A stretch of 64,000 nt of DNA from Sphingomonas oligoaromativorans (GCF_011762195.1 NZ_JAASQK010000006.1:62001-126000); one strand, 5' to 3'; positions 52,818 to 62,191 are shown, counted from the first letter of the stretch. Translations and numbers: made by a program. Notes: generated by a model from the letters alone, not told the origin.

Positions 52818-54599
52818 TCAGCCCGCCGTCTCGAACTGGAGCTTGGCGAGCCGCGCGTAGAGGCCGGAGCCCGCGAACAGCTCGTCATGCGTGCCCTGCT
52901 CGACGATGCGGCCCTTCTCCATGACGACGATGCGATCCGCCTTGCGCACGGTGGCGAGCCGGTGGGCGATCACCATCGTGGTGCGGCCCGCCATCAGCCG
53001 GTCGAGCGCGTCCTGCACCAGCCGTTCGCTCTCGGCGTCGAGCGCGGAGGTCGCCTCGTCGAGCAGCAGCAGCGGCGCGTCGCGGAGCAGCGCGCGGGCG
53101 ATGGCGAGGCGCTGGCGCTGGCCGCCGGACAGGCGCGCGCCGCCTTCGCCGAGGAAGGTGTCCAGCCCCTGCGGGAGGCTCTTCAGGAAATCGGCGGCGT
53201 TGGCGGCCTCGGCGGCGGTCCAGAGATCCTCGTCGTCCGCGTCCCAGCGGCCGTAGCGCAGATTGTCGCGCGCGGAGGCCGCGAAGATCACCATCTCCTG
53301 CGGCACCATCGCGATGCGGGTGCGGATTTCGGCCGGGTCCGCCTCGGGCAGGGGCACGCCGTCGAGCAGCACGCGGCCGCCCTGCGGATCGTAGAAGCGC
53401 TGGGCGAGCTGGATCAGCGTCGACTTGCCCGCGCCCGACGGGCCGACCACGGCGACCGTCTCGCCGGCGGGGATGTCGAGCGTGAAGGTCTCCAGCGCGG
53501 CGACCTCGGGACGAGTCGGGTAGCGGAAGGTGACATTCTCGAACTGGAGCCGCCCCGCCGCCGGCTGCGGCAGCGCGCGGGGATGGGCCGGCGCGCGAAT
53601 CTCGGGCCGCTCGGCGAGCAGCTCGCCCAGCCGGCTCGCCGCGCCCGCGCCGCGCAGCAGGTCGCCATAGACCTCGGCCAGCGCGCCGAACGCGCCCGCG
53701 ACGAGGCCGCCGGTCAGCACGAAGGCGGCGATCGCGCCGCCCGACATGCGGCCCGCCGCGACATCGAGCGCGCCTTCCCACAGCACCAGCGTGATCGCGC
53801 CGAAGACGAGGCCGATCACCAGCGCGGTCATCAGCGCGCGGAACGCGATGCGCCGCTTGGCGGTGGCGAAGACGCTCTCGACCGCCTGGCGGAAGCGGCT
53901 CGCCTCGCGCGGTTCCTGCCCGAAGGCCTGCACGATCTTCATCGCGCCCAGCACCTCGGTGGCGATCGCGCCGACCGCCGCGATCCGGTCCTGCGTGCCG
54001 CGCGAGAAGCCCCGCACCCGCCGCCCGAGCAGGATCAGCGGCAGCAGCACCAGCGGAATGCCGAGCAGCATCATCCCCGCGAGCTTGGGCGCGAGGACGA
54101 AGAGATAGGTCACGCCGCCGATCATCGTGAAGATGTTGCGCAGTGCCACGGAGACGGTGGTGCCCACCACCTGCTCGATCAGCGTGGTGTCGGAGGTGAG
54201 TCGCGAGGCGATCTCGGAGGGGCGGTTCTCCTCGAAGAAGCGCGGCGCCAGCGTCAGCAGATTGGCCTGCACCTCGGTGCGGATGTCCGCCACCACGCGC
54301 TCGCCGAGCCACGAGACGAACCAGAAGCGGCAGGCGGTGGCGATCGCCAGCACCACCACGATCATCAGCAGATAATGGAAGGAAACCGCCAGCCCATGCG
54401 GATCGACGCCCGCCGAGAAGCCCCGATCGATGATCCGCTTGAACCCATAGGGTATCCCGAGCGTCGCCGCCGAGGAGACGCACAGCGCGGCGAACGCGGC
54501 GAGGATATGACCCGGATAGCGAAGGGCATGTGCCCAGACGAGCCGGAGGTTGCCAAGACGCCGCTCGCGAGGGGCGCTTTCGGGGGCGGATCGAGCCAT
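52818..54599 (-). CDS. ABC exporter, MsbA-like, fused membrane and ATPase domains
   Basis: A 593-residue half-transporter. Six membrane segments span about residues 25-310, with the exporter motif FFEENRPSEIASRLTSDT (coupling region). The ATPase has GPSGAGKST, VPQEMVIFAAS (Q-loop), LSGGQRQRLAIARALL, LLLDEATSALD and the switch His in IAHRLATV. It works as a homodimer and exports lipids or drugs; the closest type is MsbA/LipidA-like. The ATG at 54599 is chosen; a longer frame runs through the phaZ promoter region. Divergent from phaZ. Confidence 0.93.
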   Translation of the reverse strand: MARSAPESAPRERRLGNLRLVWAHALRYPGHILAAFAALCVSSAATLGIPYGFKRIIDRGFSAGVDPHGLAVSFHYLLMIVVVLAIATACRFWFVSWLGERVVADIRTEVQANLLTLAPRFFEENRPSEIASRLTSDTTLIEQVVGTTVSVALRNIFTMIGGVTYLFVLAPKLAGMMLLGIPLVLLPLILLGRRVRGFSRGTQDRIAAVGAIATEVLGAMKIVQAFGQEPREASRFRQAVESVFATAKRRIAFRALMTALVIGLVFGAITLVLWEGALDVAAGRMSGGAIAAFVLTGGLVAGAFGALAEVYGDLLRGAGAASRLGELLAERPEIRAPAHPRALPQPAAGRLQFENVTFRYPTRPEVAALETFTLDIPAGETVAVVGPSGAGKSTLIQLAQRFYDPQGGRVLLDGVPLPEADPAEIRTRIAMVPQEMVIFAASARDNLRYGRWDADDEDLWTAAEAANAADFLKSLPQGLDTFLGEGGARLSGGQRQRLAIARALLRDAPLLLLDEATSALDAESERLVQDALDRLMAGRTTMVIAHRLATVRKADRIVVMEKGRIVEQGTHDELFAGSGLYARLAKLQFETAG

Positions 54600-54794
54600 G
54601 GCGGCTCGACTAGCATTCCGACCGGTTCGGCTCAATGCGCGGTTGCTAAGGCGAATGACGGATCGCTCGGTAGGACTGTGGAAACCTCCTTCCTGCATTC
54701 CTATTTTGCAACAGCGTTGGGGATAGTTTCGGGTAGAAGGGCAGACCTTTGTGACCGGTTCCATGCGGCAGGTTCGCCGCAACGGGAGATAGAA

Positions 54795-56015
54795 TTGCTG
54801 TACGACGCTTATGAATTGCAGCGTTCCTGGCTTTCCGGCGCGAGCCTGATGGCGAATCTGAGCGCGGAATGGCTGCAAAATCCCGTTAACCCTTTGTCGC
54901 ACACCGGTTTCGGCCCGATGATCGCTTCGGGCCTCGATGTCTTCGCCCACGCCTCCCAGCCGCGCGGGAAGCCGGATTTCGGCTTCACCACCACCCGCGT
55001 CGAGGGCAAGGAGGTAGCGGTCACAGAGGAGATCGTGCTCCGCAAGCCGTTCGGCCAGTTGAAGCGCTTCGTGCGTGCCGGCGTGAAGGGCGGCCCCAAG
55101 CTGCTGATCGTGGCGCCGATGTCGGGCCATTTCGCCACGCTGCTGCGCGGCACGGTGGAGCGGATGCTGCCCCGCCACGACGTCTACATCACCGACTGGC
55201 GCGACGCGAAGCTGGTCCCGCTCGATCAGGGCCGTTTCGACCTCGACGATTATATTGATTATCTTGTTGAATTTCTGGAGCTCATCGGCCCCGGCGCGCA
55301 TGTCCTCGCCGTGTGTCAGCCTTCGGTGCCGGCCTATGCCGCCGCCTGCCTGATGAACGCCGACAAGAATCCGGCGGCGCCCGCGACGCTGACGATGATG
55401 GGCGGCCCGATCGACACCCGCAAGGCGCCGACCGCGGTCAACACCGTCGCCACCCAGCGGCCGCTCGCCTGGTTCGAGCAGAATGTCATCGCCACCGTGC
55501 CCTTCTTCTATCCGGGCGCGGGGCGGAAGGTGTATCCGGGCTTCCTCCAGCTCGCCGGCTTCATGGCGATGAACCTCGGCAACCACCTGATGAGCCATTA
55601 CCGGATGTTCCAGCATCTGGTCGACGGCGATGGCGAGGGGGCGGACTCCACCAAGGCCTTCTACGAGGAATATCGTTCGGTCTGCGACATGACCGAGGAG
55701 TTCTACATCCAGACGATCGAGGATGTGTTCCAGAAGCACAAGCTGCCCAGGGGCCAGCTCCTGCATCGCGGGCGCAAGGTCGATCCGGGCGCGATCACCC
55801 GCACCGCGCTGCTGGCGATCGAGGGCGAGCGCGACGATATCTCCGGCATCGGCCAGACCAGGGCGGCGCTCACCATCGCCAAAAATCTGCCCGAAACCGA
55901 GAAGCGGTATCTCATGGCCGAGAAGGTGGGCCATTACGGCATCTTCAATGGCCGCCGCTGGCGCGACGAGATCGCGCCGGTGCTGGAGGAGTGGATCGCG
56001 GGGCATGAGCGCTGA
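54795..56015 (+). CDS. phaZ: Intracellular polyhydroxyalkanoate depolymerase
   Basis: A 406-residue protein opening MLYDAYELQRSW, the typical start of PhaZ, which supports TTG at 54795 with GGGAG six bases upstream. PVNPLSHTGFGPMIASGLDVF, TDWRDAKLVPL, the nucleophile region AVCQPSVPA with Cys174, and GHYGIFNGRRWRDEI at the end are family features. It breaks stored polyhydroxybutyrate to monomers. Its stop overlaps the next gene by 11 bases. No synthase phaC or phasin is in the window. Confidence 0.92.
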   Translation: MLYDAYELQRSWLSGASLMANLSAEWLQNPVNPLSHTGFGPMIASGLDVFAHASQPRGKPDFGFTTTRVEGKEVAVTEEIVLRKPFGQLKRFVRAGVKGGPKLLIVAPMSGHFATLLRGTVERMLPRHDVYITDWRDAKLVPLDQGRFDLDDYIDYLVEFLELIGPGAHVLAVCQPSVPAYAAACLMNADKNPAAPATLTMMGGPIDTRKAPTAVNTVATQRPLAWFEQNVIATVPFFYPGAGRKVYPGFLQLAGFMAMNLGNHLMSHYRMFQHLVDGDGEGADSTKAFYEEYRSVCDMTEEFYIQTIEDVFQKHKLPRGQLLHRGRKVDPGAITRTALLAIEGERDDISGIGQTRAALTIAKNLPETEKRYLMAEKVGHYGIFNGRRWRDEIAPVLEEWIAGHER

Positions 56016-57582
56016 GACAGGCCGCCTCCGCCTCCTGACCCTCGGCGTCGCGCTCGGCGCGCTGCTGGCGGGGCCGGGCGGCGCGGCCGTCCCCCGCAAT
56101 CCGGTGGCGCCCCCGCACATGCGGCCGGCGGACGACGGGGCGATCGTCGCCCGCGCGCTGGAGCGTGCGCAGGCGCATGACTGCCATGGCGTGCTGGCGC
56201 TGCTCGATCCGGTCGTGGCGAAGGAGGAAGGCAAGGGGACGCCCACGCGCTTCTCCGCCCAGCTTCTGCGGCTGCCCTGCCTCGCCGAGGCCGGCCGCCA
56301 GCGCGATCTCGCGCCGGCGCTGGCGGAGCTGCGCGCGCAGGCGCCCGACAATCCGCTGGTGCAGGGCTTCCAGGTGTTCGTCGACGCGGACGCCGGCCAT
56401 TATGCCGAAGCCGCCGACGGCCTGGCGGCGATCGCCGACGCCCGCTCGCGCGCGCTGGCGATGATGCCGGGCGAGCTGTGGCGCGCGCTCGCCCAGAAGC
56501 TGACGGCGATGGGCGACGTCCAGCGGCGCGACCGCGTCTCGCTGGCCCTCGCGCTCGCCGACTGGGAGCCGACCGACGAGCCGGCGCTGCCCGAGGCGCT
56601 GGCGGCGGACGGGATCGGCACGCTGCTCGATCACAACGCGCCCGACGATGCGCGCCAGTTGCTCGGCCGCGTCCATCGGCCCAATTATCTGTGGGAGATG
56701 GCGATCCAGCGGCGCTATGCCGCGCTGTGGCCCGATGTGGAGGCCCGCATGGGGCCGGCCGGCGGCACCGCGATCGACCGTTTCGCCCGCTCCGCGCTCG
56801 ACATCTATGCCAGCACCCCGCAGGACCAGCAGGCGACGCTGGACGCGGCGCGCGCTTTCCTGTTCCTGCGCCGATACGAGGATGTCGGGGTGACCGCCGG
56901 GCCGACCAGGATCGCGCCGGGCATGACCGAGCAGCAGGTCGGCATCGTCCTCACCGATGCCGAGGCGATGGCCGCCGACGGGCATCGCGATCAGGCGCTG
57001 GCGCGGCTCCGCCCCTTCGCCACCGCCGACCTCGCCACCACGCCCGAGGCCGCCAGCGCGCTCATCACGCTGGCCGAGATGCTCCATGAGGATGGCCGCT
57101 ACGACGAGGAGCTGGCGGTCGCCCGCACCGGCACGCAGCACAATGCCCAATATTTCTCGGCCTATGGCCTGAACTGGCTGCGGCGCAACGAGGTGTGCGC
57201 GCTCGCCGGGCTCCAGCGCTCGGCCGAGGAGAAAGTCGCCGCCGATGCGCTCAAGGCGGCCTCCGCCGACAATCAGGCGGCGGCGGTGGAAGGCCTGCTC
57301 TGCGCCGGGCGCGACGAGGAGGCGGCGGCGATCGCGGTCGCCACGCTCGCGACGCACGAGGGCGCCGATCGCATCGCCGATCAGTTCCAGCCGGAGGGGG
57401 CGCTGCTCCCGCATCCGGCTTCGCGGCTGCGCGCGCTCTGGGCGCGGCTGCTCCAGCGGGCGGACGTGAAGGCGTCGTTCGATCGCGCGGCGCGCATCCT
57501 GCCCAAGACCTACTGGCCTGCCACGGCCCCGCGCGCGCTGCCTGCGCCCAGCGGTGTCCAGAGCGCAGCCGCCACCACCTGA
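56005..57582 (+). CDS. Secreted helical-repeat (TPR-like) protein, function unknown
   Basis: 525 residues with a signal peptide (LLTLGVALGALLAGPGGAA). The body is Ala-rich helices in pairs (for example ALFLRRYEDVG-like FLFLRRYEDVG, LADAEAMAADGHRDQALARL-type segments), looking like degenerate tetratricopeptide repeats. No catalytic motif seen. It overlaps phaZ by 11 bases and precedes the epimerase by 14, so the three likely share a transcript. Probably a periplasmic protein-binding scaffold; I do not recognise a named family. Confidence 0.75.
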   Translation: MSAETGRLRLLTLGVALGALLAGPGGAAVPRNPVAPPHMRPADDGAIVARALERAQAHDCHGVLALLDPVVAKEEGKGTPTRFSAQLLRLPCLAEAGRQRDLAPALAELRAQAPDNPLVQGFQVFVDADAGHYAEAADGLAAIADARSRALAMMPGELWRALAQKLTAMGDVQRRDRVSLALALADWEPTDEPALPEALAADGIGTLLDHNAPDDARQLLGRVHRPNYLWEMAIQRRYAALWPDVEARMGPAGGTAIDRFARSALDIYASTPQDQQATLDAARAFLFLRRYEDVGVTAGPTRIAPGMTEQQVGIVLTDAEAMAADGHRDQALARLRPFATADLATTPEAASALITLAEMLHEDGRYDEELAVARTGTQHNAQYFSAYGLNWLRRNEVCALAGLQRSAEEKVAADALKAASADNQAAAVEGLLCAGRDEEAAAIAVATLATHEGADRIADQFQPEGALLPHPASRLRALWARLLQRADVKASFDRAARILPKTYWPATAPRALPAPSGVQSAAATT

Positions 57583-57596
57583 AGGAGAAAGACGGC

Positions 57597-58592
57597 ATGG
57601 CCGACCATTGCACGCGGCTTGCCGCGCGCATCGAGCGCTGGCCGGTGGCCGGCTCGTTCGTGATTGCCCGTGGCGCCAAGACCGAGGTGGACGTGGTCGT
57701 CGCCACGCTCGCCGAAGGGGAATGGCGCGGGCGCGGCGAGGCGACCGCCATCTATTATCATGGCGAGAGCGCCGAGAGCGTGCGGGATCAGATCCTGAGC
57801 GTCGTCGATCCGATCTGCCAGGGCGCGACGCGGGCGGACCTGCTCTCGCTGCTGCCGCGCGGCGCCGCCCGCAACGCGGTGGACGCGGCGCTGTGGGATC
57901 TCGACTCGCGGCGTTGCGGCTTGCCGGTGTGGCGCCTTGCCGGGCTGGACGAGCCCCGGCCGGTCACCACCGCCTTCACCATCTCGCTCGGCGAGCCCGA
58001 GAAGATGGAAGCCGATGCCCGCGCGGCGGCCGGCCGCTATCCGCTGCTCAAGCTCAAGCTGGCAGGTGAGGGCGATCTCGATCGCGTCGCCGCCGTGCGT
58101 CGCGGCGCTCCGGGCGCGCGGCTGGTGGTGGACGCCAACGAGGCCTGGACCGGCCGCGACGTGGCGGCGGAGGCGGCGGCGCTCGTCCCCTTCGGCGTCG
58201 AGCTGATCGAGCAGCCGGTCAAGGCGGGCGAGGATCATCTGCTCGACAATGTGATCTCGCCGATCCCGTTGTGCGCCGACGAGAGCTGCCAGGATCGCAG
58301 CGACCTTGCGCGCTGCGTGGGGCGCTATCAGGCGGTGAACATCAAGCTCGACAAGGCCGGCGGGCTGACCGAGGCGCTGCTCCTCTCGCGCGAGGCGCGG
58401 GCGGCGGGGCTGAAGCTGATGGTCGGCTGCATGTTGTCGACGTCGCTGGGCGTGGCGCCGGCCTTCCTCGCGGCGCAGGGCGCGGAGTGGGTGGACCTCG
58501 ACGGCCCGCTGCTCCTCGCCCGCGACCGGCCGGACGGCTTCGTCTTCGACAAGGGCAGGATGCTGAACGCGGGGGCGGGCCTCTGGGGGTGA
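57597..58592 (+). CDS. Dipeptide epimerase / N-acyl-glutamate racemase (enolase superfamily)
   Basis: A 331-residue muconate-lactonising-group enolase. The acid/base LKLKLAG (K-x-K), metal ligands VDANEAW, ELIEQPV and CADES, and the second base Lys in NIKLDKAGGL are all visible, as is MVGCMLSTSLG. This matches L-Ala-D/L-Glu epimerases used in murein peptide recycling and the DgcA racemases. Which substrate applies cannot be read from sequence. AAGGAG lies nine bases before the ATG. Confidence 0.9.
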   Translation: MADHCTRLAARIERWPVAGSFVIARGAKTEVDVVVATLAEGEWRGRGEATAIYYHGESAESVRDQILSVVDPICQGATRADLLSLLPRGAARNAVDAALWDLDSRRCGLPVWRLAGLDEPRPVTTAFTISLGEPEKMEADARAAAGRYPLLKLKLAGEGDLDRVAAVRRGAPGARLVVDANEAWTGRDVAAEAAALVPFGVELIEQPVKAGEDHLLDNVISPIPLCADESCQDRSDLARCVGRYQAVNIKLDKAGGLTEALLLSREARAAGLKLMVGCMLSTSLGVAPAFLAAQGAEWVDLDGPLLLARDRPDGFVFDKGRMLNAGAGLWG

Positions 58593-58756
58593 GGCTGGTT
58601 CCGATGGGCGTGGGGCGGCGCGACATGGTTTGTCGCCGAGGCATCGGGGAGGGCCTCGGATGTTGTCGATCCGGGTGTACTGATTGTTGCGTTTGCCATC
58701 GCGTTAGGCTGTGTATGTTTGAATAGGAGAATTTCGGTCGGCAACTGGAGGACGAT

Positions 58757-59323
58757 GTGGGGGCTGCTTACAAGTTCGTCGAGTTGGTCCTTCGTATTTG
58801 GAACGGCCCTTTCCACATCGGCAAGCTCACTCAACCAACTTCAGTTGGCGATGTGATGTTAAAGGTTCTAGAAACACTTTGGCGCGTTATTGTGGTTGTC
58901 GTTTTCGCTCCGGCGGTCGCACTTTGTCTGATGCTCGTGTGGGTGTCCTGGTTGGGGCCTGAGCTGTTCCCACCGCTGAAAGATCAGATCGAAATTGCCG
59001 CCCAATATGATGACGGCGCGGCTTCGATCATCTCCACTGGGTCGAAGTCGTTCCGTTGCACGAAGGATTATCCGCTAAAAGTTGAATTCTATAACAAATC
59101 ACGAAAGACTGTTGGGGATGTATCCTTTTCAATCGAGGCAAACGCGCGGGAGCACTCGACGGATCTGGCTCTCGATACCGGTTATTTGCACTTTGATGGC
59201 ATCATGAAGCCCGGCTATGGTTGGACGCAGTGCTATAAAATCACCGTGCAGACCGGGTACGATCCAGCAAACCTTGGATATCACGGGAAAGTTATTTTTG
59301 CGTCGGAGTCCAAGGTTCAGTAG
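58757..59323 (+). CDS. Orphan membrane protein of unusual base composition
   Basis: 188 residues starting at a GTG with GGAGG five bases upstream. One strong membrane helix (about residues 42-67, RVIVVVVFAPAVALCLMLV) is followed by a soluble part with two Cys (FRCTKDYPLKVEFYNKS and GWTQCYKI) that looks like a small beta-sandwich. Codon use is visibly AT-richer than neighbours (TTA, AAA, ATT). I do not recognise a family. Likely recent transfer. Confidence 0.7.
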   Translation: MGAAYKFVELVLRIWNGPFHIGKLTQPTSVGDVMLKVLETLWRVIVVVVFAPAVALCLMLVWVSWLGPELFPPLKDQIEIAAQYDDGAASIISTGSKSFRCTKDYPLKVEFYNKSRKTVGDVSFSIEANAREHSTDLALDTGYLHFDGIMKPGYGWTQCYKITVQTGYDPANLGYHGKVIFASESKVQ

Positions 59324-59425
59324 CGCGCTGCCCTTCAAGCGGTGATGACAAAGCCTGTTTCAAGACCCACGGCTATAACGGTGCGGAAAGGCAACAATTG
59401 GGCGTTAGCCGCCACTCCCTCCCCC

Positions 59426-59515
59426 GTCATCCCAGCGGAGGCTGGGATCTCTCCCGATATGCGCGGCGCTCGCCACCCGAGATGCCAGCTTTCGCTGACA
59501 TGACAATCACGGGAT
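59426..59515. repeat. Inverted pair of REP-like elements
   Basis: ATCCCAGC-GGAG-GCTGGGAT (59429-59448) and, 37 bases later, a related copy in the opposite direction (ATGCCAGC-TTTC-GCTGACAT). CGTCAT...ATCTC reads forward in the first and on the minus strand in the second, forming a doublet. The region 59324-59544 otherwise holds no gene. Confidence 0.65.
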
Positions 59516-59544
59516 AGTCCGCAACCGGGGCGGGAAACCGCCCA

Positions 59545-59829
59545 TCACCGCCCCCCATAAGTCGGCGCATGGAAGTCCGGCGGCTTGCCCGCGATCCAGG
59601 CGAGGAACCGCGCCATCTCCGGCACCGCGCGCAGCGCCTCCAGCGTCGCGTAGCGTCGTGCCAGCTCCCTGTTGCTCGCCACCCGGTGGATCGCGCGGTG
59701 GCAGATCGGGTGGAGCGGCACCGTCTCCCGCCCGCCCTCGCTCTTCGGCACGAGATGATGCCACTCCACCCGCCGGCCCAGCGGACGGCCGCACAGCGCG
59801 CAAGAAGTGCCCGAAACCTCCCCGCTCAA
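59545..59829 (-). CDS. Small HNH endonuclease-type protein
   Basis: A 94-residue protein with CALCGRPL (zinc Cys pair), VEWHHLVPKSEGG (HNH His-His) and LHPICHRAIH (second Cys and His), a complete small HNH motif. Such proteins cut or nick DNA, though cellular roles of lone ones are mostly unknown. The TTG start overlaps the MscS stop (TTGA) and has GGAGG four bases upstream. Translation is therefore likely coupled to a mechanosensitive channel, an odd pairing. Confidence 0.8.
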   Translation of the reverse strand: MSGEVSGTSCALCGRPLGRRVEWHHLVPKSEGGRETVPLHPICHRAIHRVASNRELARRYATLEALRAVPEMARFLAWIAGKPPDFHAPTYGGR

Positions 59830-61019
59830 GGCGCCTCCTCGGTGTCGCTCGCAACGGGCTCCTTGACGCGCGGCGCGGGCGGGCGGCGGGGCTCCTCGGG
59901 TGTCGCGGGCATGTCCTGCGGCTTGCCGTTGGGATCGGCGAAGCTGATCCCCGCCTCGCGGAAACGTTGGAGGATGGCGAGGTTCACCGCGCTGCGCTTC
60001 GCGATCACCTCGTTGTAATTGGCGGACATCACGTCGAATTGCAGCTCATACTGCAAGCCTTCCTTGTCCATCCCCATCAGCCCGACGCGGACGAGCTGGC
60101 AGGTCTCGGTCGCGTCCACCACGTCGCGCATCAGCTCGATCGCGAGGCGGGCGTCGGCGTCGCTGGTGCGATAGGCGAGCGCGATCTTCTCGATCATCCG
60201 GCGGCGGTTGAGCTGGGCGAGGTTGTAGACCTCCTTGGCCAGCAGGTCCGCATTGCTCACCACCACCAGCTCGCCGGTGGTGGCGCGGATGTGCGTGGTC
60301 TTGAGGCCGATGCGCTCGATCGTGCCGGAGATGTTGTTCCACTTGATCGAGTCGCCCTTGCGGAAGGGCCGGTCGAAGATGATCGACAGCGCCGCGAACA
60401 GATCCTTGAAGATGCCCTGCGCGGCGAGGCCGATGGCGATGCCGCCGACGCCGAGGCCGGCGACCAGCCCCGTCACGTTGACGCCGAGATTGCCCAGCAC
60501 CAGCACCAGCGCGATCGCGAACAGGGTGAAGCTCACCAGGAAGCGGATGATGCCGAGCGCGGAGGCGAGCGAGCCATGATCCTGATCGGTCATCCCGGCG
60601 CGATGCTCGACGAAGCCCAGCACCAGCTCGCGCACCCACAGCGCCGCCTGGAAGGTGAGGCCGACCGTGAAGAGGAAGGCGATCGTCGTGTCCAGCAGCG
60701 GCGGCGTGTCGGCATAGCCGTCGACCAGCCGGGCGGCGACGATGACGAGGAACCAGAAGCTGGTCCGCGCCGCCACCCGCCCGATGATGGTGCGCCAGCC
60801 GACCAGCGCGTCATGCTCGCGGCACAGCCGCTGGGCCAGCTTCTTCAGGCCGAGCAGCCCCGCCACGATCAGCGCGGCGGCGGCGAACGCGATCAGGATG
60901 CGCAGCGAATTGGCGGAGAGCCACGCCAGCGTCTCGTTGGCGAGCAGCCGGGCCTGCCCCACCAGATCGGCGGGCGGCGTGAACACATGGGTCGGCAGGC
61001 TGGTCTGGGTGTTGGCCAT
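59826..61019 (-). CDS. MscS-family mechanosensitive ion channel
   Basis: A 397-residue membrane protein with about four or five helices (residues about 37-210). The pore-lining helix GLVAGLGVGGIAIGLAAQGIFKDLFAALSI is the MscS signature, followed by the beta domain DRPFRKGDSIKWNNISGTIERIGLKTTHI (in pieces). It vents solutes under osmotic shock. The C-terminal tail is Pro/Glu-rich. GAGGAG lies upstream of the ATG at 61019. Confidence 0.93.
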   Translation of the reverse strand: MANTQTSLPTHVFTPPADLVGQARLLANETLAWLSANSLRILIAFAAAALIVAGLLGLKKLAQRLCREHDALVGWRTIIGRVAARTSFWFLVIVAARLVDGYADTPPLLDTTIAFLFTVGLTFQAALWVRELVLGFVEHRAGMTDQDHGSLASALGIIRFLVSFTLFAIALVLVLGNLGVNVTGLVAGLGVGGIAIGLAAQGIFKDLFAALSIIFDRPFRKGDSIKWNNISGTIERIGLKTTHIRATTGELVVVSNADLLAKEVYNLAQLNRRRMIEKIALAYRTSDADARLAIELMRDVVDATETCQLVRVGLMGMDKEGLQYELQFDVMSANYNEVIAKRSAVNLAILQRFREAGISFADPNGKPQDMPATPEEPRRPPAPRVKEPVASDTEEAP

Positions 61020-61099
61020 GAAACTCCTCTCCACCGTGACCGGGCCAACGCGATCGAAGGGCCGGTCGTTCCGGTGACGGCGAAGCGGGAAGGGTGGGA

Positions 61100-62191
61100 T
61101 CAGCCCGGCTGGGCGGGCGCGAGCATCGCCTCGTCGCGCCGGGCGCGGCGCGTCCAGCGGCGCAGGATCATGCGTTGCGCCGGCCGCTCGACCAGCGTGT
61201 AGAGCGCCACCGACGCCACCAGCACCAGCGCGAGATAGGCCGCCGCCTGCACGGGCGGGACGTTGCCCGCGTCGCGCACGAAGGCGAGCTTGAAGGCGAA
61301 GAACAGCAGGAAATGCGAGAGATAGGTCGCGTAGCTGATCTCGCCGAGGAAATGGATCGCGCGGCCCGCCAGCAGGTTGCGCGGCCGCTCCGCCCCGATC
61401 GCGAGCGCGAGGAGCAGGCTGGCGAAGGCGAAGGGCACGGCCAGCGTCTCGGCCACGCCCGCCCACCAGCCGAGAAGGGCCGCGGCGCCGGCGATCCAGC
61501 AGCTCGCCTCCGCCAGCCAGTCGTGCCGCCAGCGCCGCCACAGCGCGGAAAGCACCGCTCCGCAGGAGAACTCCGTCAGGCAGCGGACCGGCCCGAAGCG
61601 GCTGATGTCGAAGCCCAGCGTCGTGGCACCGGCATGGGTGAGCGCGATGTGCAGCGCCAGCAGCGGCACCGCCGCCGCCGCCATCAGCACCGCCGTCGGC
61701 TGGCGCTTCGCCGGCAGCAGCAGCGCGACCAGCGGGGTGAGCAGATAGGCCGCCCACTCGCAACTGATCGACCAGGCCGGATCGTTCCACATCAGCGCGT
61801 CGGTGAGGCCCCAGTCCTGCATCATCGCGAGGTGGAGCGGCAGCACCGCGAAGGGGAAGCGCGGCGCCGGCCTGCCGGTCGCGAGCAGCAGCAGCGCCAT
61901 CGCGGCGGCGAAGGCCAGCATGACGGCATGGAGCGGCCACACCCGCGCGATCCGGCGGACGAGGAAATCCGTGCCCGCGCCGCGCCTGCCCAGCCGCTCG
62001 CCATAATTGAGCCAGATCACGAAGCCGGAGAGCAGGAAGAAGAAGTCGACCGCCAGATAGCCCTTGGCCAGCACGGCGACGACGCCCGGTTCCAGCCACC
62101 CCGCGCAGGCGAGGCGGAGATGATAGAGCACCACCATCCACGCGAAGAGCCCGCGCACCGAGGTGAGCGGGTTGAGTTCGGGCCGCCTCAT
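61100..62191 (-). CDS. Acyltransferase family 3 membrane protein
   Basis: A 363-residue protein with about ten membrane segments. LTSVRGLFAWMVVLYHLRLA carries the catalytic His motif (RxxxxxxVxxxH), and FFFLLSGFVIWLNYGERLG and RRIARVWPLHAV are typical of O-acetyltransferases of this family (OafA/ExoZ). It probably adds acyl groups to the polysaccharide made by the neighbouring locus. ATG overlaps the ligase stop (ATGA). Confidence 0.9.
   Translation of the reverse strand: MRRPELNPLTSVRGLFAWMVVLYHLRLACAGWLEPGVVAVLAKGYLAVDFFFLLSGFVIWLNYGERLGRRGAGTDFLVRRIARVWPLHAVMLAFAAAMALLLLATGRPAPRFPFAVLPLHLAMMQDWGLTDALMWNDPAWSISCEWAAYLLTPLVALLLPAKRQPTAVLMAAAAVPLLALHIALTHAGATTLGFDISRFGPVRCLTEFSCGAVLSALWRRWRHDWLAEASCWIAGAAALLGWWAGVAETLAVPFAFASLLLALAIGAERPRNLLAGRAIHFLGEISYATYLSHFLLFFAFKLAFVRDAGNVPPVQAAAYLALVLVASVALYTLVERPAQRMILRRWTRRARRDEAMLAPAQPG

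Noticed and set aside
52818-56351. Minus-strand frame longer than the ABC exporter
   Set aside because: The 5' extension is antisense to phaZ; the exporter itself starts at 54599 with family-typical N-terminus.
58755-58757. ATG two bases before the GTG of the orphan gene
   Set aside because: Out of frame with the 188-residue reading; the GTG frame has the ribosome site and a coherent membrane protein.
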